The notes: generated from the sequence alone by a model not told the origin. A DNA stretch of 64,000 bases from Burkholderia sp. WSM2232 (GCF_000472545.1 NZ_AWZV01000004.1:248001-312000); one strand, 5' to 3'. Numbered from the stretch's first letter, positions 1 to 9,229 are shown. Made by a program: numbers and translations.

Positions 1-1355
1 CGGAAAACATCCGCAAGAAGATCGCGGCGAATCCGTTCGCACGCGAAGCGCTCGCGAACAACCCGAACCTCAAGCCGCGCATTCTGACCATCACGCAAAG
101 CACCTACGACGGCGTGATCTACAACGTCGAAATGATCAAGGAGATGCTGGGCGAATGGCTCGACACGCTCCATTTCGACGAAGCGTGGCTGCCGCACGCG
201 GAGTTTCACGAGTTCTATCAGGACATGCATGCGATCGGCGCGGGCCGCCCGCGCATCGGCGCGATGGTGTACGCGACGCACTCCACGCACAAGCTGCTGG
301 CCGGCATCTCGCAGGCTTCGCAGATCGTCGTGCAGGATTCGAAGAACAGCCGCTTCGACAAGCATCGCTTCAATGAGGCGTACCTGATGCACACGTCGAC
401 AAGCCCGCAATACGCGATCATCGCCTCGTGCGACGTGGCGGCGGCGATGATGGAAGCGCCCGGCGGCACCGCGCTCGTCGAAGAATCGATTGCGGAAGCG
501 CTCGACTTCCGTCGCGCCATGGCGAAGGTCGACGCGGAATACGGCGACGACTGGTTCTTCAAGGTCTGGGGCCCGGAGCAGTTCGCCGAAGAAGGCATTG
601 GCTCGCGTGAAGACTGGATGCTGCGCCCGGACGATTCGTGGCACGGCTTCGGTCCGCTCGCCGAGGGCTTCAACATGCTCGACCCGATCAAGGCGACCAT
701 CGTCACGCCGGGTCTGGACATGAACGGCGATTTCGGCGAGTCGGGCATTCCGGCCGCGATCGTCACGAAGTATCTGGCCGAGCACGGCATCATCGTCGAG
801 AAGACCGGGCTGTATTCGTTCTTCATCATGTTCACGATCGGCATCACGAAGGGCCGCTGGAACTCGATGGTGACCGAGCTCCAGCAGTTCAAGGACGACT
901 ACGACAACAACCAGCCGCTGTGGCGCGTGCTGCCGGACTTCGTCGCGCTGCACCCCACGTATGAGCGCGTCGGATTGCGCGACCTGTGCCAGCAGATTCA
1001 CAGCGTGTACCGCGCGAACGATATTGCGCGCCTCACGACCGAGATGTACCTCTCGAGCATGGAACCGGCGATGAAGCCGTCGGACGCATTCGCAAAGCTC
1101 GCGCATCGCGAGATCGACCGCGTGCCCATTGACGAGCTGGAAGGCCGCGTCACGTCCATTCTGTTGACGCCGTATCCGCCGGGCATTCCGCTGCTGATTC
1201 CCGGCGAGCGTTTCAACAAGACCATCGTCAACTACCTGCGCTTTGCGCGCGAGTTCAACGAGCGCTTCCCGGGCTTCCACACGGACATCCACGGGCTCGT
1301 CGGCGAAATGATCAACGGCCGCATCGAGTATTTCGTCGATTGCGTGCGCGTCTGA
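1..1355 (+). CDS. Orn/Lys/Arg decarboxylase (3' part; 5' end outside window)
   Basis: PLP-dependent basic amino acid decarboxylase of the large fold-type I bacterial family; likely substrate arginine, lysine or ornithine. The frame is already open at the first bases, so the gene starts upstream; about 450 residues are visible of a usual 750 or so. Seen: the FDEAW motif, whose Asp contacts the PLP ring nitrogen, and HSTHKLL with the Schiff-base lysine at about nt 291-293, followed by the EAPGGTALVEESI segment and the C-terminal domain ending YFVDCVRV. The next gene starts 2 nt after the stop. Substrate choice cannot be settled from the visible part. Confidence 0.9.
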   Translation, partial: ENIRKKIAANPFAREALANNPNLKPRILTITQSTYDGVIYNVEMIKEMLGEWLDTLHFDEAWLPHAEFHEFYQDMHAIGAGRPRIGAMVYATHSTHKLLAGISQASQIVVQDSKNSRFDKHRFNEAYLMHTSTSPQYAIIASCDVAAAMMEAPGGTALVEESIAEALDFRRAMAKVDAEYGDDWFFKVWGPEQFAEEGIGSREDWMLRPDDSWHGFGPLAEGFNMLDPIKATIVTPGLDMNGDFGESGIPAAIVTKYLAEHGIIVEKTGLYSFFIMFTIGITKGRWNSMVTELQQFKDDYDNNQPLWRVLPDFVALHPTYERVGLRDLCQQIHSVYRANDIARLTTEMYLSSMEPAMKPSDAFAKLAHREIDRVPIDELEGRVTSILLTPYPPGIPLLIPGERFNKTIVNYLRFAREFNERFPGFHTDIHGLVGEMINGRIEYFVDCVRV

Positions 1356-1357
1356 CA

Positions 1358-2053
1358 ATGCGGCTGACGAGGTTTCTTGTACTCGCGCTCACGTGCGTGC
1401 TCGGCACCGCGCCGCTTGCGGCGCGCGCCGAAGTCGCCGCTGCCGATCCGATCGACGCGGCGATGCGCACGTGTCTTGCGCGCAGCGATATGTCGTCGAC
1501 AGCGGGGCAGGTGCAGTGCATGGAGACGGCGCGCATCGGCTGGAAGACCGCGCTCGACAACGCATGGCAGCAGTTGCAGCCGGAGTTGCCGCCGGCGCGG
1601 CGCAAGCAGTGGCAGAAAAGTCAGGCAAGCTGGGAGGCTTTGCGCGACGCCGACAAACAACTGCTCGCGGCGGTCTTCGCCACCACGCGCGGCACGATGT
1701 ATGTGCTGGCCGAAGCCGACATGCAACTGCAGCCGGTGCGTGACCGTGCGCTCGTGCTGCGCGGCGCGGTGGCCGACGCACGCCCCGGCCAGCCGGCGCG
1801 CCCCAAGCGTCTGCGCGCCTGTACTGCCGACGCTCGCTGCGAACACGCCATGTTCGACATGAACCGCTACTACCGCCGTCTGCGGGCGAAGTTGCCGGTG
1901 CGCTCCCGTGCCACGCTGGTGCGCGCGCAGAAGGCGTGGACTGCGTATCTGAATGCGGCCACGCCGCTTGTCGACGAGCGCGGCCGCATCGATATCATCG
2001 GCGCGCGGGTTGCAACGCTCAAGCGCCTCGCCGAAACGGCCGGCAACGACTAG
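1358..2053 (+). CDS. LprI-like (DUF1311) secreted protein
   Basis: A 231-residue protein with a Sec signal peptide (about residues 1-24, ending LAARA). The mature part carries two diverged copies of a Cys-x(n)-Trp/Tyr-x(n)-RxxLxxAQxxW pattern, the second ending VRAQKAWTAYL, as in DUF1311/LprI (lysozyme inhibitor) proteins. Expected in the periplasm. The ATG lies 2 nt after the decarboxylase stop; an upstream in-frame start at 1340 would overlap that gene and lacks a signal peptide at its N-terminus. Family members are poorly characterised, so lysozyme inhibition is only a possibility. Confidence 0.7.
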   Translation: MRLTRFLVLALTCVLGTAPLAARAEVAAADPIDAAMRTCLARSDMSSTAGQVQCMETARIGWKTALDNAWQQLQPELPPARRKQWQKSQASWEALRDADKQLLAAVFATTRGTMYVLAEADMQLQPVRDRALVLRGAVADARPGQPARPKRLRACTADARCEHAMFDMNRYYRRLRAKLPVRSRATLVRAQKAWTAYLNAATPLVDERGRIDIIGARVATLKRLAETAGND

Positions 2054-2081
2054 ACACCTGAGCCGCGGCGGGCACGACGTC

Positions 2082-2100
2082 ATGCCGGATGCCGGCATTT
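2082..2100 (+). terminator. short hairpin between convergent genes
   Basis: ATGCCGG / CCGGCAT arms (2082-2088, 2092-2098) with a 3-nt loop and only three T residues after it. It sits between the stop codons of two convergent genes, so a weak terminator is plausible. Confidence 0.35.
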
Positions 2101-2110
2101 CCGTTCAGGC

Positions 2111-3037
2111 TCAGGTGAGCGCAAAGCTCTCCGGCTGCGGACCCGGCAGCGCAAGCGGCGGTTCGCCGCGCAGATCGCGCATCGCGTCTTCGATAATCAT
2201 GGACATCGTGGTGAGCGCGAGGTCGTTGTCGTCGGTGCCGAACGGCTCTTCGATTTGCGAGGCGATCGCTTCGTGCGCCATGAACGTGTACGCAACGAAC
2301 ACCGCGAACACCGGTGTGAAAATGCCGATGCTGTCGACCAGCCCGAACGGCAGCGACGCACAGAAGAAGTACACGGTGCGATGGATCATCACCGAGTACG
2401 CAAACGGCAGCGGCGTGGACGCAATGCGCTCGCATCCGCCAATCACATCCGACAAGCCATTCAGATTGCGGTCGAAGGCGAGCACCGCCATTGGATCAAT
2501 TGCGCCGCTCTGCGCGTGGCGCTGCACCCATTCGCCGAGAATCAGCATTAGCGTAGCCGGTTTATAGCGCGACGCCATCACGCGTTCCAACAGCGCGGGC
2601 GGCAGACGCGCGGCCAGATCGTCGCGCTCATCGGTTCTGCGAAGCTGATGGCGCAGCGCATGCGCAAGCGCGCCGAGCGCCGCGCAAAACTCGATCAGTT
2701 CTTCTTGCGGCAACTGCCGCGTTCGCAACGTGAGCGCCTGCCGGGTCAGCGAACGCGAGTCGTTGAGCAACTGGCCCCACAGCTTGCGCGCTTCCCACCA
2801 GCGGTCGTAGCTCGCGTTATTGCGAAAGCCGAGAAACACCGCGAGTGCGATGCCGACCAGCGAGAACGGCGCGGTGGTGTTCAGGTTCAGCGAGATCGGC
2901 AACAGATGATCGTGCGCCGCGACCGCGACCACCGAAATAGCGAAAATGAGCGCGAGCCGTGGCAGCAACTGCGGAAGGACCGAGCCCCGCCAGGCGAGCA
3001 GCATGCGGAACCAGTGGAGGTGCGGGCGGATGATCAT
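2111..3037 (-). CDS. bestrophin-family (UPF0187/YneE-like) anion channel protein
   Basis: A 308-residue inner-membrane protein of the bacterial bestrophin family, whose members form pentameric channels. The N-terminal RPHLHWFRMLLAWRGSVLP, the hydrophobic helix around residues 25-45, FSLVGIALAVFLGFRNNASY, and RWWEARKLWG are typical of the family. The C-terminal half has two more hydrophobic stretches (VYFFCASLPFGLVDSIGIF and FAVFVAYTFM). Length matches the family. The start ATG is in GATGATCATG context with no strong Shine-Dalgarno. Its gene lies downstream of glk/hexR on the same strand but beyond a hairpin, so it is probably expressed separately. Ion selectivity is unknown. Confidence 0.85.
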   Translation of the reverse strand: MIIRPHLHWFRMLLAWRGSVLPQLLPRLALIFAISVVAVAAHDHLLPISLNLNTTAPFSLVGIALAVFLGFRNNASYDRWWEARKLWGQLLNDSRSLTRQALTLRTRQLPQEELIEFCAALGALAHALRHQLRRTDERDDLAARLPPALLERVMASRYKPATLMLILGEWVQRHAQSGAIDPMAVLAFDRNLNGLSDVIGGCERIASTPLPFAYSVMIHRTVYFFCASLPFGLVDSIGIFTPVFAVFVAYTFMAHEAIASQIEEPFGTDDNDLALTTMSMIIEDAMRDLRGEPPLALPGPQPESFALT

Positions 3038-3119
3038 CGGTGTGCCTGGCCGTGAGCGATGGGGTTTCTATTATCGCTTCAACAGACGGCCGGTCTCGTG
3101 CTTCGTCGGTTGCAATGAA

Positions 3120-3143
3120 AAGGCCACGCCGCAGCGTGGCCTT
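3120..3143 (-). terminator. hairpin after the zwf-pgl-glk/hexR operon
   Basis: Perfect 10-bp stem AAGGCCACGC / GCGTGGCCTT with a CGCA loop, located 32 nt beyond the glk/hexR stop. The minus-strand 3' side continues TTCATTGC, a short T-run. Confidence 0.6.
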
Positions 3144-3174
3144 CATGTCGACCTCGGTCAGGCTTCGGGCGGAC

Positions 3175-5091
3175 TCAGTCGCGCGCCGATGAAGCCGCGC
3201 CGTGACTGAGCCAGTCGAGCACGGCGCTCGCGTCGTCGTCGGCGCCTTGACGTGCTTTGGCGACCGTCTCCGCGACGTCCGCGCTCGGCGCCGCGCGACG
3301 AATCGCCACGCCTACCGCCAGAATGTCGATCATCACCAGATGCAGGATGCGCGAAATCATCGAGAGCTGCGACTCGCGAATCTCGATGTGATCCGTTTCC
3401 AGCGCGACCGTGGCGCGCTTGGCCAAAGGCGTATTGCTCGACGTGATCGCGATGACCTTCGCACCGGCCTGCATCGCGACGTCCAGCACACGCAGCAGTT
3501 CGGGTGCGCGGCCGGACTTCGACACCGCCACGATCACATCGCCCTTGCCGAGCAACGCAGCCGACGCGGCCTGCATGTACAGATCGCCGTACGCGATGGT
3601 CGGAATGCCGAAGCGAAAGAACTTGTAGTGCGCGTCCTGCGCGACGATATTCGAATTGCCGAGCCCGTAGAACTCGATGCGACGTGCGCCGTTCAGCAGG
3701 TCGATGGCGCGCTCCACGTGTTCGAAGTTCAGATGCTCACGCAACTGCAGGATCGCCGAGACAGTGTTGTCCAGCACCTTCGCGCCGAAGTCCGTCGCCG
3801 TGTCGCCGAGGTGCACCTGGCTATGGCTGACCGGGATCGTGCCGGTCAAACCGGTGGCGAGCTTCAGCTTGAAATCCGACAAGCCCTGGCAGCCGAGCGA
3901 GCGGCAGAAGCGGATCACGGTCGGCTGGCTCACGTCGGCTTTGCGCGCGATGTCGACGATCGGGTCGTTGATGATGGAGCGCGGATGATTCAGCGCGAGA
4001 TCGGCGACGCGGCGCTCGGCCGGCGTCAACGCGTCGCGCATCTGACGGATCCGCTCGAATACCGCGGACGAGCTGCCGCCCGCGCGATTCGACAATTGCT
4101 CCGCAAGAATCGCGGAAACCCCCAGAAAAGCCGGATATTCCGCGGTAATCACGTAGGTCGGCACGTTCTGCAAGTACGCCTCGAAACGGCCCTTCGCCTC
4201 GAAGCGCTTGCGAAACGACGAGCGCGCGAAGAATTCACCGAGCCGCGGCACCACGCCGCCGCCGATATAGATGCCGCCAAGCGCACCGAGCGTCACCGCG
4301 ATATTGCCGGCAAAGGTGCCAAGAATGCCGCAGAACACGTCGACGGATTCGGCCGCGAGCGGCTCGCCCTCGAGCGCACGCTTGACGATTTCACGCGTGT
4401 CGACGGTGGCGGCCACGCGTTTCTTGTCGCGGCCCGCAAGCGCGCGGTAGATCACTTCGATGCCGGGGCCCGCGGCCACACGTTCGAACGACACATGCGA
4501 CCACTTCTTGCGCGCGTACTGCAGCACGATGTCCTCGCGTTCGTCGGCCGGCGCGAACGTGGCATGGCCGCCTTCGCTGCCGAGCGCGATCCAGCGGTCG
4601 TCGGCGGGAATGAGGCCGGATACGCCCATGCCGGTGCCCGGGCCGAGCAGGCCGATTACGCTGTTCGGCCTGCGCGTGCCGCCGCCCACCTGTACGCGCT
4701 GCGCGTCCGTCAGGCCGGGCAGGGCCATGGCAAGCGCGGTGAAGTCGTTCACCACCAGCAGGGTGTCGAAGCCGAGCGCGCGGCGCGTGGCTTCGATCGA
4801 AAACGTCCAGTCGTGATTGGTCATGCTGACCTGATCGCCGTCGACCGGGTTCGCAATTGCAATTGCCGCGTGATTGACGCGGCCGATCTTCGTGTCCTTC
4901 AGATACTTCTTGATGACGTCCGCCACGCCGGGGTAATCCGCGCAAGGGTAGACCTGCACCGAGCCGATCTCGCCCGGTCCGGTTTCGAGCGCGAAGCGCG
5001 CATTCGTGCCGCCGATGTCGGCGAGCAGCCTCGGTCCGTCGGCGTGCTGGCCCGCGCCCGGAACAGCCTTAGTTTGCACACCAGTAGACAT
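3175..5091 (-). CDS. glk/hexR: bifunctional glucokinase / HexR (RpiR-family) regulator fusion
   Basis: A 638-residue fusion. Residues about 20-340 are a bacterial glucokinase: DIGGTNARF phosphate loop, [22 protein letters not shown] (glucose-contacting Glu/His) and [12 protein letters not shown]. Residues about 345-425 are an RpiR-type helix-turn-helix ([20 protein letters not shown]), and about 460-600 a SIS sugar-phosphate-binding domain ([20 protein letters not shown]). The kinase makes glucose-6-phosphate; HexR regulators sense 2-keto-3-deoxy-6-phosphogluconate and repress Entner-Doudoroff genes. Such fusions are known in Burkholderia relatives. The start overlaps the end of pgl by 23 nt, so the two are translationally coupled. 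A HexR-type operator lies upstream of zwf, which suggests autoregulation. Confidence 0.95.
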   Translation of the reverse strand: MSTGVQTKAVPGAGQHADGPRLLADIGGTNARFALETGPGEIGSVQVYPCADYPGVADVIKKYLKDTKIGRVNHAAIAIANPVDGDQVSMTNHDWTFSIEATRRALGFDTLLVVNDFTALAMALPGLTDAQRVQVGGGTRRPNSVIGLLGPGTGMGVSGLIPADDRWIALGSEGGHATFAPADEREDIVLQYARKKWSHVSFERVAAGPGIEVIYRALAGRDKKRVAATVDTREIVKRALEGEPLAAESVDVFCGILGTFAGNIAVTLGALGGIYIGGGVVPRLGEFFARSSFRKRFEAKGRFEAYLQNVPTYVITAEYPAFLGVSAILAEQLSNRAGGSSSAVFERIRQMRDALTPAERRVADLALNHPRSIINDPIVDIARKADVSQPTVIRFCRSLGCQGLSDFKLKLATGLTGTIPVSHSQVHLGDTATDFGAKVLDNTVSAILQLREHLNFEHVERAIDLLNGARRIEFYGLGNSNIVAQDAHYKFFRFGIPTIAYGDLYMQAASAALLGKGDVIVAVSKSGRAPELLRVLDVAMQAGAKVIAITSSNTPLAKRATVALETDHIEIRESQLSMISRILHLVMIDILAVGVAIRRAAPSADVAETVAKARQGADDDASAVLDWLSHGAASSARD

Positions 5092-5815
5092 CGAGTCTCA
5101 CTCCCTTGTCGTTTGCCAGCTGCGAGATGGCATTTTTTTGTAGCGAAGAGGCGGCGGCGTTCAGCACGTCCATCTTGCGCGGTCCTGCGATCAGCAGAAA
5201 CAGATGCCTGATTTCCTTCAACGCCGAAAGCGACCAGCTCACGCGTGCATGCGGCGCGCTGCCGGGATGCACGGCGACAAAGCGCTCGGCGGTCGTGATG
5301 GCGTGGTCCCATTCGGGAGCATCCGCGAAAATCGACGCGGTGTGGCCGTCTTCGCCCATGCCGAGAATCGCGACGTCGGGCACGTTCGCAAAGCGCGGGT
5401 CGCCGTTGAGCGTGGCGACGTGCGAATGCAGATCCTGGGTCGTGTCCGCAAGCGGCCAGAAGGTCGCGTTCTGCGCCGCACTCTGCAACAGCGTGGCGCG
5501 CACCAGTTGCGCATTGCTCGCGCTGTCCGTCTCGGGCACCCAGCGGTCGTCGACCAGCGTCACGGCTATGCGCGGCCAGTCGAAGCTGTGCGTGGACAAC
5601 GTCTGCAGGAACGGGCGCGGACTGCTGCCGCCGGACACGGCGAGCAGGGCCGGGCGCGCGCCGGCGGTTGCGTTACCGGCCGTGGATGCGCCGGCAATAC
5701 CGGCGTCCGACGTTGCCGCCTGTGCGGCCAGCGATGCATGTAACGCGTCGCCGACTGCCTTCGCCAACGCGTCGGATTGGGCGCGTTGATCGTCGAAAGC
5801 GTGAAGCTCGATCAC
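5069..5815 (-). CDS. pgl: 6-phosphogluconolactonase
   Basis: A 248-residue SugarP_isomerase/DevB-family protein that hydrolyses 6-phosphogluconolactone, the second step after Zwf. Family motifs seen: [10 protein letters not shown] near residue 70, [14 protein letters not shown], and [14 protein letters not shown] place the start at a GTG (codon 5815-5813), because it follows GGAGG by 4 nt and gives an N-terminus of normal length ([10 protein letters not shown]); the frame is open further upstream but that extension would run into the end of zwf. Middle gene of zwf-pgl-glk/hexR, 49 nt after zwf and overlapping glk. Confidence 0.92.
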   Translation of the reverse strand: MIELHAFDDQRAQSDALAKAVGDALHASLAAQAATSDAGIAGASTAGNATAGARPALLAVSGGSSPRPFLQTLSTHSFDWPRIAVTLVDDRWVPETDSASNAQLVRATLLQSAAQNATFWPLADTTQDLHSHVATLNGDPRFANVPDVAILGMGEDGHTASIFADAPEWDHAITTAERFVAVHPGSAPHARVSWSLSALKEIRHLFLLIAGPRKMDVLNAAASSLQKNAISQLANDKGVRLDVYWCAN

Positions 5816-5864
5816 TTCTCCTCCGTGCTGCTTTTTTGTTAGCGCGGCGCAAGACCGCCGCGAA

Positions 5865-7328
5865 TCAATTCTCTTCTTCGAGCCAGCAGGTGCCGTGCTG
5901 CGCGAGCATCGCGCTGGCGGCCGCGGGACCCCACGTGCCCGCCGCATACGGCTTGGGCGGTCGGTTCGAAGCCTTCCATTCGTTCAGGATCGGCTCGACC
6001 CATTTCCATGCCGCTTCCTGTTCGTCGCGTCGCACGAAGAGCGCGAGACGACCGTTGATCACGTCGAGCAGAAGACGTTGATACGCTTCCATCTGCCCTT
6101 CGCGGAAGAACTGGTCGAACGCGAGATCAAGGTGAACGCTTGCGAGGTTCATGCCTTCGCCCGGCTGCTTCGCGAGACAGTAGAGGCGAATGGTCTCGTT
6201 CGGCTGCAAACGGATCACCAGCCGATTGGCGCCCGCGCGCAACGCAGAGGCGCCCAGCGCCGAATGCGGCACCGCGCGGAAATTCACCACGATTTCCGCC
6301 ACGCGATCGGCCAGCCGTTTGCCGGTGCGCAGGAAAAACGGCACGCCCGCCCAGCGCCAGTTCTCTATCTCCACCTTCAGCGCGACGAAGGTCTCCGTCG
6401 TGCTGTTCTGCTTCACGCCAGGTTCAGTGGCGTAGGCGGGCACCGAGGTGCCGCGAATCACGCCCGAATGATACTGGCCGCGCACCGCAACCTTGCCGAT
6501 GTCGAGCGGATCGATGGGCTTTAGCGCACGCAGCACGCGCAGCTTCTCGTCGCGCACCGAGTCGGAATCCATCGAGTGAGGCGGCTCCATCGCAACGATG
6601 GAAAGCAGTTGCAACAAATGGTTCTGCACCATGTCGCGCAGCGCACCCGTATTGTCGTAGAAATCGCCGCGCGCTTCGACACCGAGTTCTTCAGCGATGG
6701 TGATCTGGATGCTCTCGACCCACTCGCGGCGCCACAGCGGCTCGAACAGCGCGTTGCCGAAACGCAGCGCGAGCAGGTTCTGCACGGGCTCTTTGCCGAG
6801 GTAGTGGTCGATACGGTAGATCTGCTCTTCCGCGAAGATTTCGCCGACCGCGTCGTTGATCGCATTGGACGACTTCAGGTCGTAGCCGAGCGGCTTCTCG
6901 AGCACGATGCGCGCGTTTTCGTTCAGCCCCACTGACGCGAGCGCACGGCAGATCGGTACGAACAGCGACGGACCGGTGGCCAGATAAAACACGCGGATGC
7001 CAGGCAGTGCCTGCACTGCATCGCGCAGCAGCACGAAGTCTTCGGGATTGCCGAGGTCGAGCTTCACGAACTCGATGCGTTCCAGAAAACTGGCCCACGC
7101 CGTTTCGTCGACACCGTTCTTCGACACATGCGGCTTGACGTGCCCGTTCACCCACTGGAGGTATTCGCCGCGATCGCCGACGTGCCGCGCAACCGCGACG
7201 ATCTTGCCGCTGTCGGCCAGCATGCCGCCCGCACGATGTGCTTCGAAGAGGGCGGGGAGAATCTTGCGCATCGACAGATCGCCGGTTCCGCCGAAGAGAA
7301 CGAAGGTGAAGCTTGAATCGGTTTGCAT
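5865..7328 (-). CDS. zwf: glucose-6-phosphate 1-dehydrogenase
   Basis: A 487-residue cytoplasmic enzyme oxidising glucose-6-phosphate to 6-phosphogluconolactone with NAD(P)+, the entry to the Entner-Doudoroff and pentose phosphate routes. Seen: FGGTGDLSMRKILPALF (nucleotide-binding GxxGDL) at residues 12-28, RIVLEKPLGYDL, and the active-site motif RIDHYLGKEPVQN at about 170-183. The ATG at 7328 gives the standard N-terminus; the frame continues open upstream to 7448 but would swallow the operator and promoter. First gene of the operon with pgl and glk/hexR, with a leader of about 85 nt from the predicted promoter. Confidence 0.96.
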   Translation of the reverse strand: MQTDSSFTFVLFGGTGDLSMRKILPALFEAHRAGGMLADSGKIVAVARHVGDRGEYLQWVNGHVKPHVSKNGVDETAWASFLERIEFVKLDLGNPEDFVLLRDAVQALPGIRVFYLATGPSLFVPICRALASVGLNENARIVLEKPLGYDLKSSNAINDAVGEIFAEEQIYRIDHYLGKEPVQNLLALRFGNALFEPLWRREWVESIQITIAEELGVEARGDFYDNTGALRDMVQNHLLQLLSIVAMEPPHSMDSDSVRDEKLRVLRALKPIDPLDIGKVAVRGQYHSGVIRGTSVPAYATEPGVKQNSTTETFVALKVEIENWRWAGVPFFLRTGKRLADRVAEIVVNFRAVPHSALGASALRAGANRLVIRLQPNETIRLYCLAKQPGEGMNLASVHLDLAFDQFFREGQMEAYQRLLLDVINGRLALFVRRDEQEAAWKWVEPILNEWKASNRPPKPYAAGTWGPAAASAMLAQHGTCWLEEEN

Positions 7329-7410
7329 GAGTCTCCGTCGATGTCCTGAGGCCGCCGCGCGGACCGCGCACTGCTCGCGGAAGGGCGACCGTAGTCCGAT
7401 CAAATATTTT

Positions 7411-7439
7411 TTGACACTGAATTGTAGTTTAACTACAAT
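7411..7439 (+). promoter_or_regulatory. sigma70-type promoter for the sugar ABC transporter operon
   Basis: TTGACA (7411-7416), 17-bp spacer, TACAAT (7434-7439): a near-consensus promoter reading right. Its -10 box lies in the right arm of the HexR palindrome. A start near 7446 would leave an untranslated leader of about 390 nt before the transporter's first gene. Confidence 0.7.
7421..7439. promoter_or_regulatory. HexR-type operator palindrome
   Basis: Perfect 19-bp palindrome ATTGTAGTT-T-AACTACAAT. HexR sites reported in proteobacteria share the TGTARTT-N-AAYTACA form. It lies between zwf-pgl-glk/hexR (leftward) and the sugar ABC transporter (rightward), and each arm contains TACAAT reading outward, so a bound repressor would cover both -10 boxes. 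Confidence 0.85.
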
Positions 7440-7448
7440 CCAAATCAA
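7421..7448 (-). promoter_or_regulatory. sigma70-type promoter for zwf-pgl-glk/hexR
   Basis: On the minus strand, TTGATT (7448-7443), 16-bp spacer, TACAAT (7426-7421). The -10 is in the left arm of the HexR palindrome, mirror-image to the transporter promoter. Confidence 0.55.
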
Positions 7449-7837
7449 GAGGTAGCGCTAATTCGATGAAAAAAGCGTGCGCTGGCAGGCAGGTTGCGCG
7501 TTTCGCGAATCGGCAGGCGCCCCCTGCATGTTAACGACAAGTGGCGGACAACGCATGGCGGCATCGGCGAGCGGTCCCCTCGTTGACGTGCAAGGCACCT
7601 CGAGTCTGCCGCGCGACGCGGGCGGGCAAAAATCAAAAGAGGAGACAGTCAGTTGCATCCCGAACCACTCATCTCTTGAGCTTCCAGCGACCGGACATCG
7701 GCCGCCGGCACATGCTCTGCGCATGCGCCCGACCATGCTCGATCGCCCAGTGTTTTGCCTGTTTTGAACCAACCACTGCACCCTGGCGACATCAGGGGCC
7801 ATTTGTTTTTTGTTCAGGTGTCTGGAGGAGATAAGCA
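7449..7837 (+). other. long leader region before the ABC transporter; no gene seen
   Basis: About 390 nt with no convincing coding frame: the open frames here lack ribosome-binding sites and recognisable products. It contains an AGAGGAG stretch near 7640 that is not followed by a good start. It ends with TGGAGGAG, the Shine-Dalgarno of the binding-protein gene. Confidence 0.4.
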
Positions 7838-9085
7838 ATGAAATTTCGCGCGATCATGGGCGCTCTGTGCGCCGCAGGTCTGATGTGTGGCGTGTCGGCT
7901 GCGCAGGCTGCCGAGTCGGTCGAAGTGTTGCACTGGTGGACCTCGGGCGGCGAATCGAAAGCCGTCGGCGTCCTCAAGGACGACATGACGAAGCAAGGTT
8001 ACACGTGGAAGGACTTCGCGGTTGCGGGCGGCGCCGGCGCGGCTGCCATGACGGCACTCAAGACGCAGGTGATCTCGGGCAATGCGCCGAGCGCGGCGCA
8101 AATCAAGGGCCCGCTGATCCAGGACTGGGCCTCGCAGGGCGTGCTGGTGCCGATCGACTCTGTCGCGGGCGAATGGAAGAAGAACCTGCCGCCGGAAATC
8201 GACAAGATCATGCACGCGGACGGCCACTACGTCGCGGCGCCGTTCTCGGTGCATCGCGTGAACTGGCTGTACATCAACAAGGCTGCGCTCGACAAGGCTG
8301 GCGGCAAGGTGCCGACCACGTGGCCGGAGTTCTTCGCGGTTGCCGACAAGATGAAGGCCGCGGGCATCCAGCCGATCGCGATGGGCGGCCAGCCGTGGCA
8401 AGACCTGACGCTGTGGGAAGACGTCGTGCTGTCGCAAGGCGCGGACTTCTACAAGAAGGCGCTGGTCGACCTCGATGAAAAGACGCTGACTTCGGACAAG
8501 ATGGTCGGCGTGTTCGACACGGTCCGCAAGATTCAGGGCTACTTCGACACCGGCCGCACCGGTCGCGACTGGAACCTCGCCACCGCCATGGTCATCAACG
8601 GCAAGGCAGGCATGCAGTTCATGGGCGACTGGGCGAAGGGCGAATTTGCCAACGCAGGCAAGAAGTCCGGTGCCGACTATGTCTGCGCCGCCGTGCCGGG
8701 CACCGAGAAGTCGTACACGTTCAACGTCGACTCGTTCGTGTTCTTCCAGCAGAAAGGCCAGAAGGCGGCCACGCCGGGTCAGCTCGCGCTCGCGAAGACC
8801 ATCATGTCGCCGGAATTTCAGGAGCAGTTCAGCCTGAACAAGGGCTCGATTCCGGTGCGCCTCGGCGTGTCGATGGCGAAGTTCGACGACTGTGCGAAGA
8901 AGTCGTACGCGGATGAGCAAACCGCGATCAAGTCGGGCGGCTATGTGCCCTCGCTGGCTCACGGCATGGCTCAGCCGGATGCAGCTGCCGGCGCGATCTC
9001 CGACGTCGTCACGAAGTTCATGAACTCGCAGCAGGACTCGAAGAGCGCGGTTGCAGCGCTCGCGAAGGCAGCGAAGACCAAGTAA
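7838..9085 (+). CDS. gtsA: sugar ABC transporter, periplasmic binding protein (glucose/mannose type)
   Basis: A 415-residue family 1 extracellular solute-binding protein with a clear signal peptide (about 1-25, GVSAAQA). The mature protein begins ESVEVLHWWTSGGESKAV, and residues GGAGAAAMTALKTQVISGNAPSAAQIKGP resemble the Pseudomonas GtsA / glucose-mannose binding proteins. GGAGGAG lies 8 nt before the ATG. First gene of binding protein-permease-permease-ATPase. It sits across a HexR operator from zwf, which supports glucose as a substrate. The sugar is inferred from family resemblance and context, not proven. Confidence 0.88.
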   Translation: MKFRAIMGALCAAGLMCGVSAAQAAESVEVLHWWTSGGESKAVGVLKDDMTKQGYTWKDFAVAGGAGAAAMTALKTQVISGNAPSAAQIKGPLIQDWASQGVLVPIDSVAGEWKKNLPPEIDKIMHADGHYVAAPFSVHRVNWLYINKAALDKAGGKVPTTWPEFFAVADKMKAAGIQPIAMGGQPWQDLTLWEDVVLSQGADFYKKALVDLDEKTLTSDKMVGVFDTVRKIQGYFDTGRTGRDWNLATAMVINGKAGMQFMGDWAKGEFANAGKKSGADYVCAAVPGTEKSYTFNVDSFVFFQQKGQKAATPGQLALAKTIMSPEFQEQFSLNKGSIPVRLGVSMAKFDDCAKKSYADEQTAIKSGGYVPSLAHGMAQPDAAAGAISDVVTKFMNSQQDSKSAVAALAKAAKTK

Positions 9086-9093
9086 GTGAAGTT

Positions 9094-9129
9094 GCGAAGG
9101 GCGCGCCGGTGTATCGGCGCGCCCTTCGC
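9094..9129 (+). other. intercistronic hairpin after the binding-protein gene
   Basis: Perfect 14-bp stem (9094-9107 with 9116-9129; left arm GCGAAGGGCGCGCC), 8-nt loop and no T-run. Hairpins at this place in binding-protein operons often protect the upstream mRNA, so that the binding protein is made in excess over the permeases. Confidence 0.65.
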
Positions 9130-9229
9130 GCCGTTGATCGCGTGAATTCGCGCCATGCGGTGGGGTGCCTGCACTTCGCGCATACGGATACACGCGGCTT
9201 CACCTGACAGTTTCAGCAGGAGTCGAGTA

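Noticed and set aside
3202..5211. 669-codon open frame on the plus strand opposite glk/hexR
   Set aside because: Arg/His/Ala-rich translation with no family motif; it is the antisense shadow of a high-G+C gene whose own product is unmistakable.
7477..7767. 96-codon frame in the transporter leader
   Set aside because: No ribosome-binding site, no recognisable domain, and it overlaps the predicted leader; more likely a chance frame.
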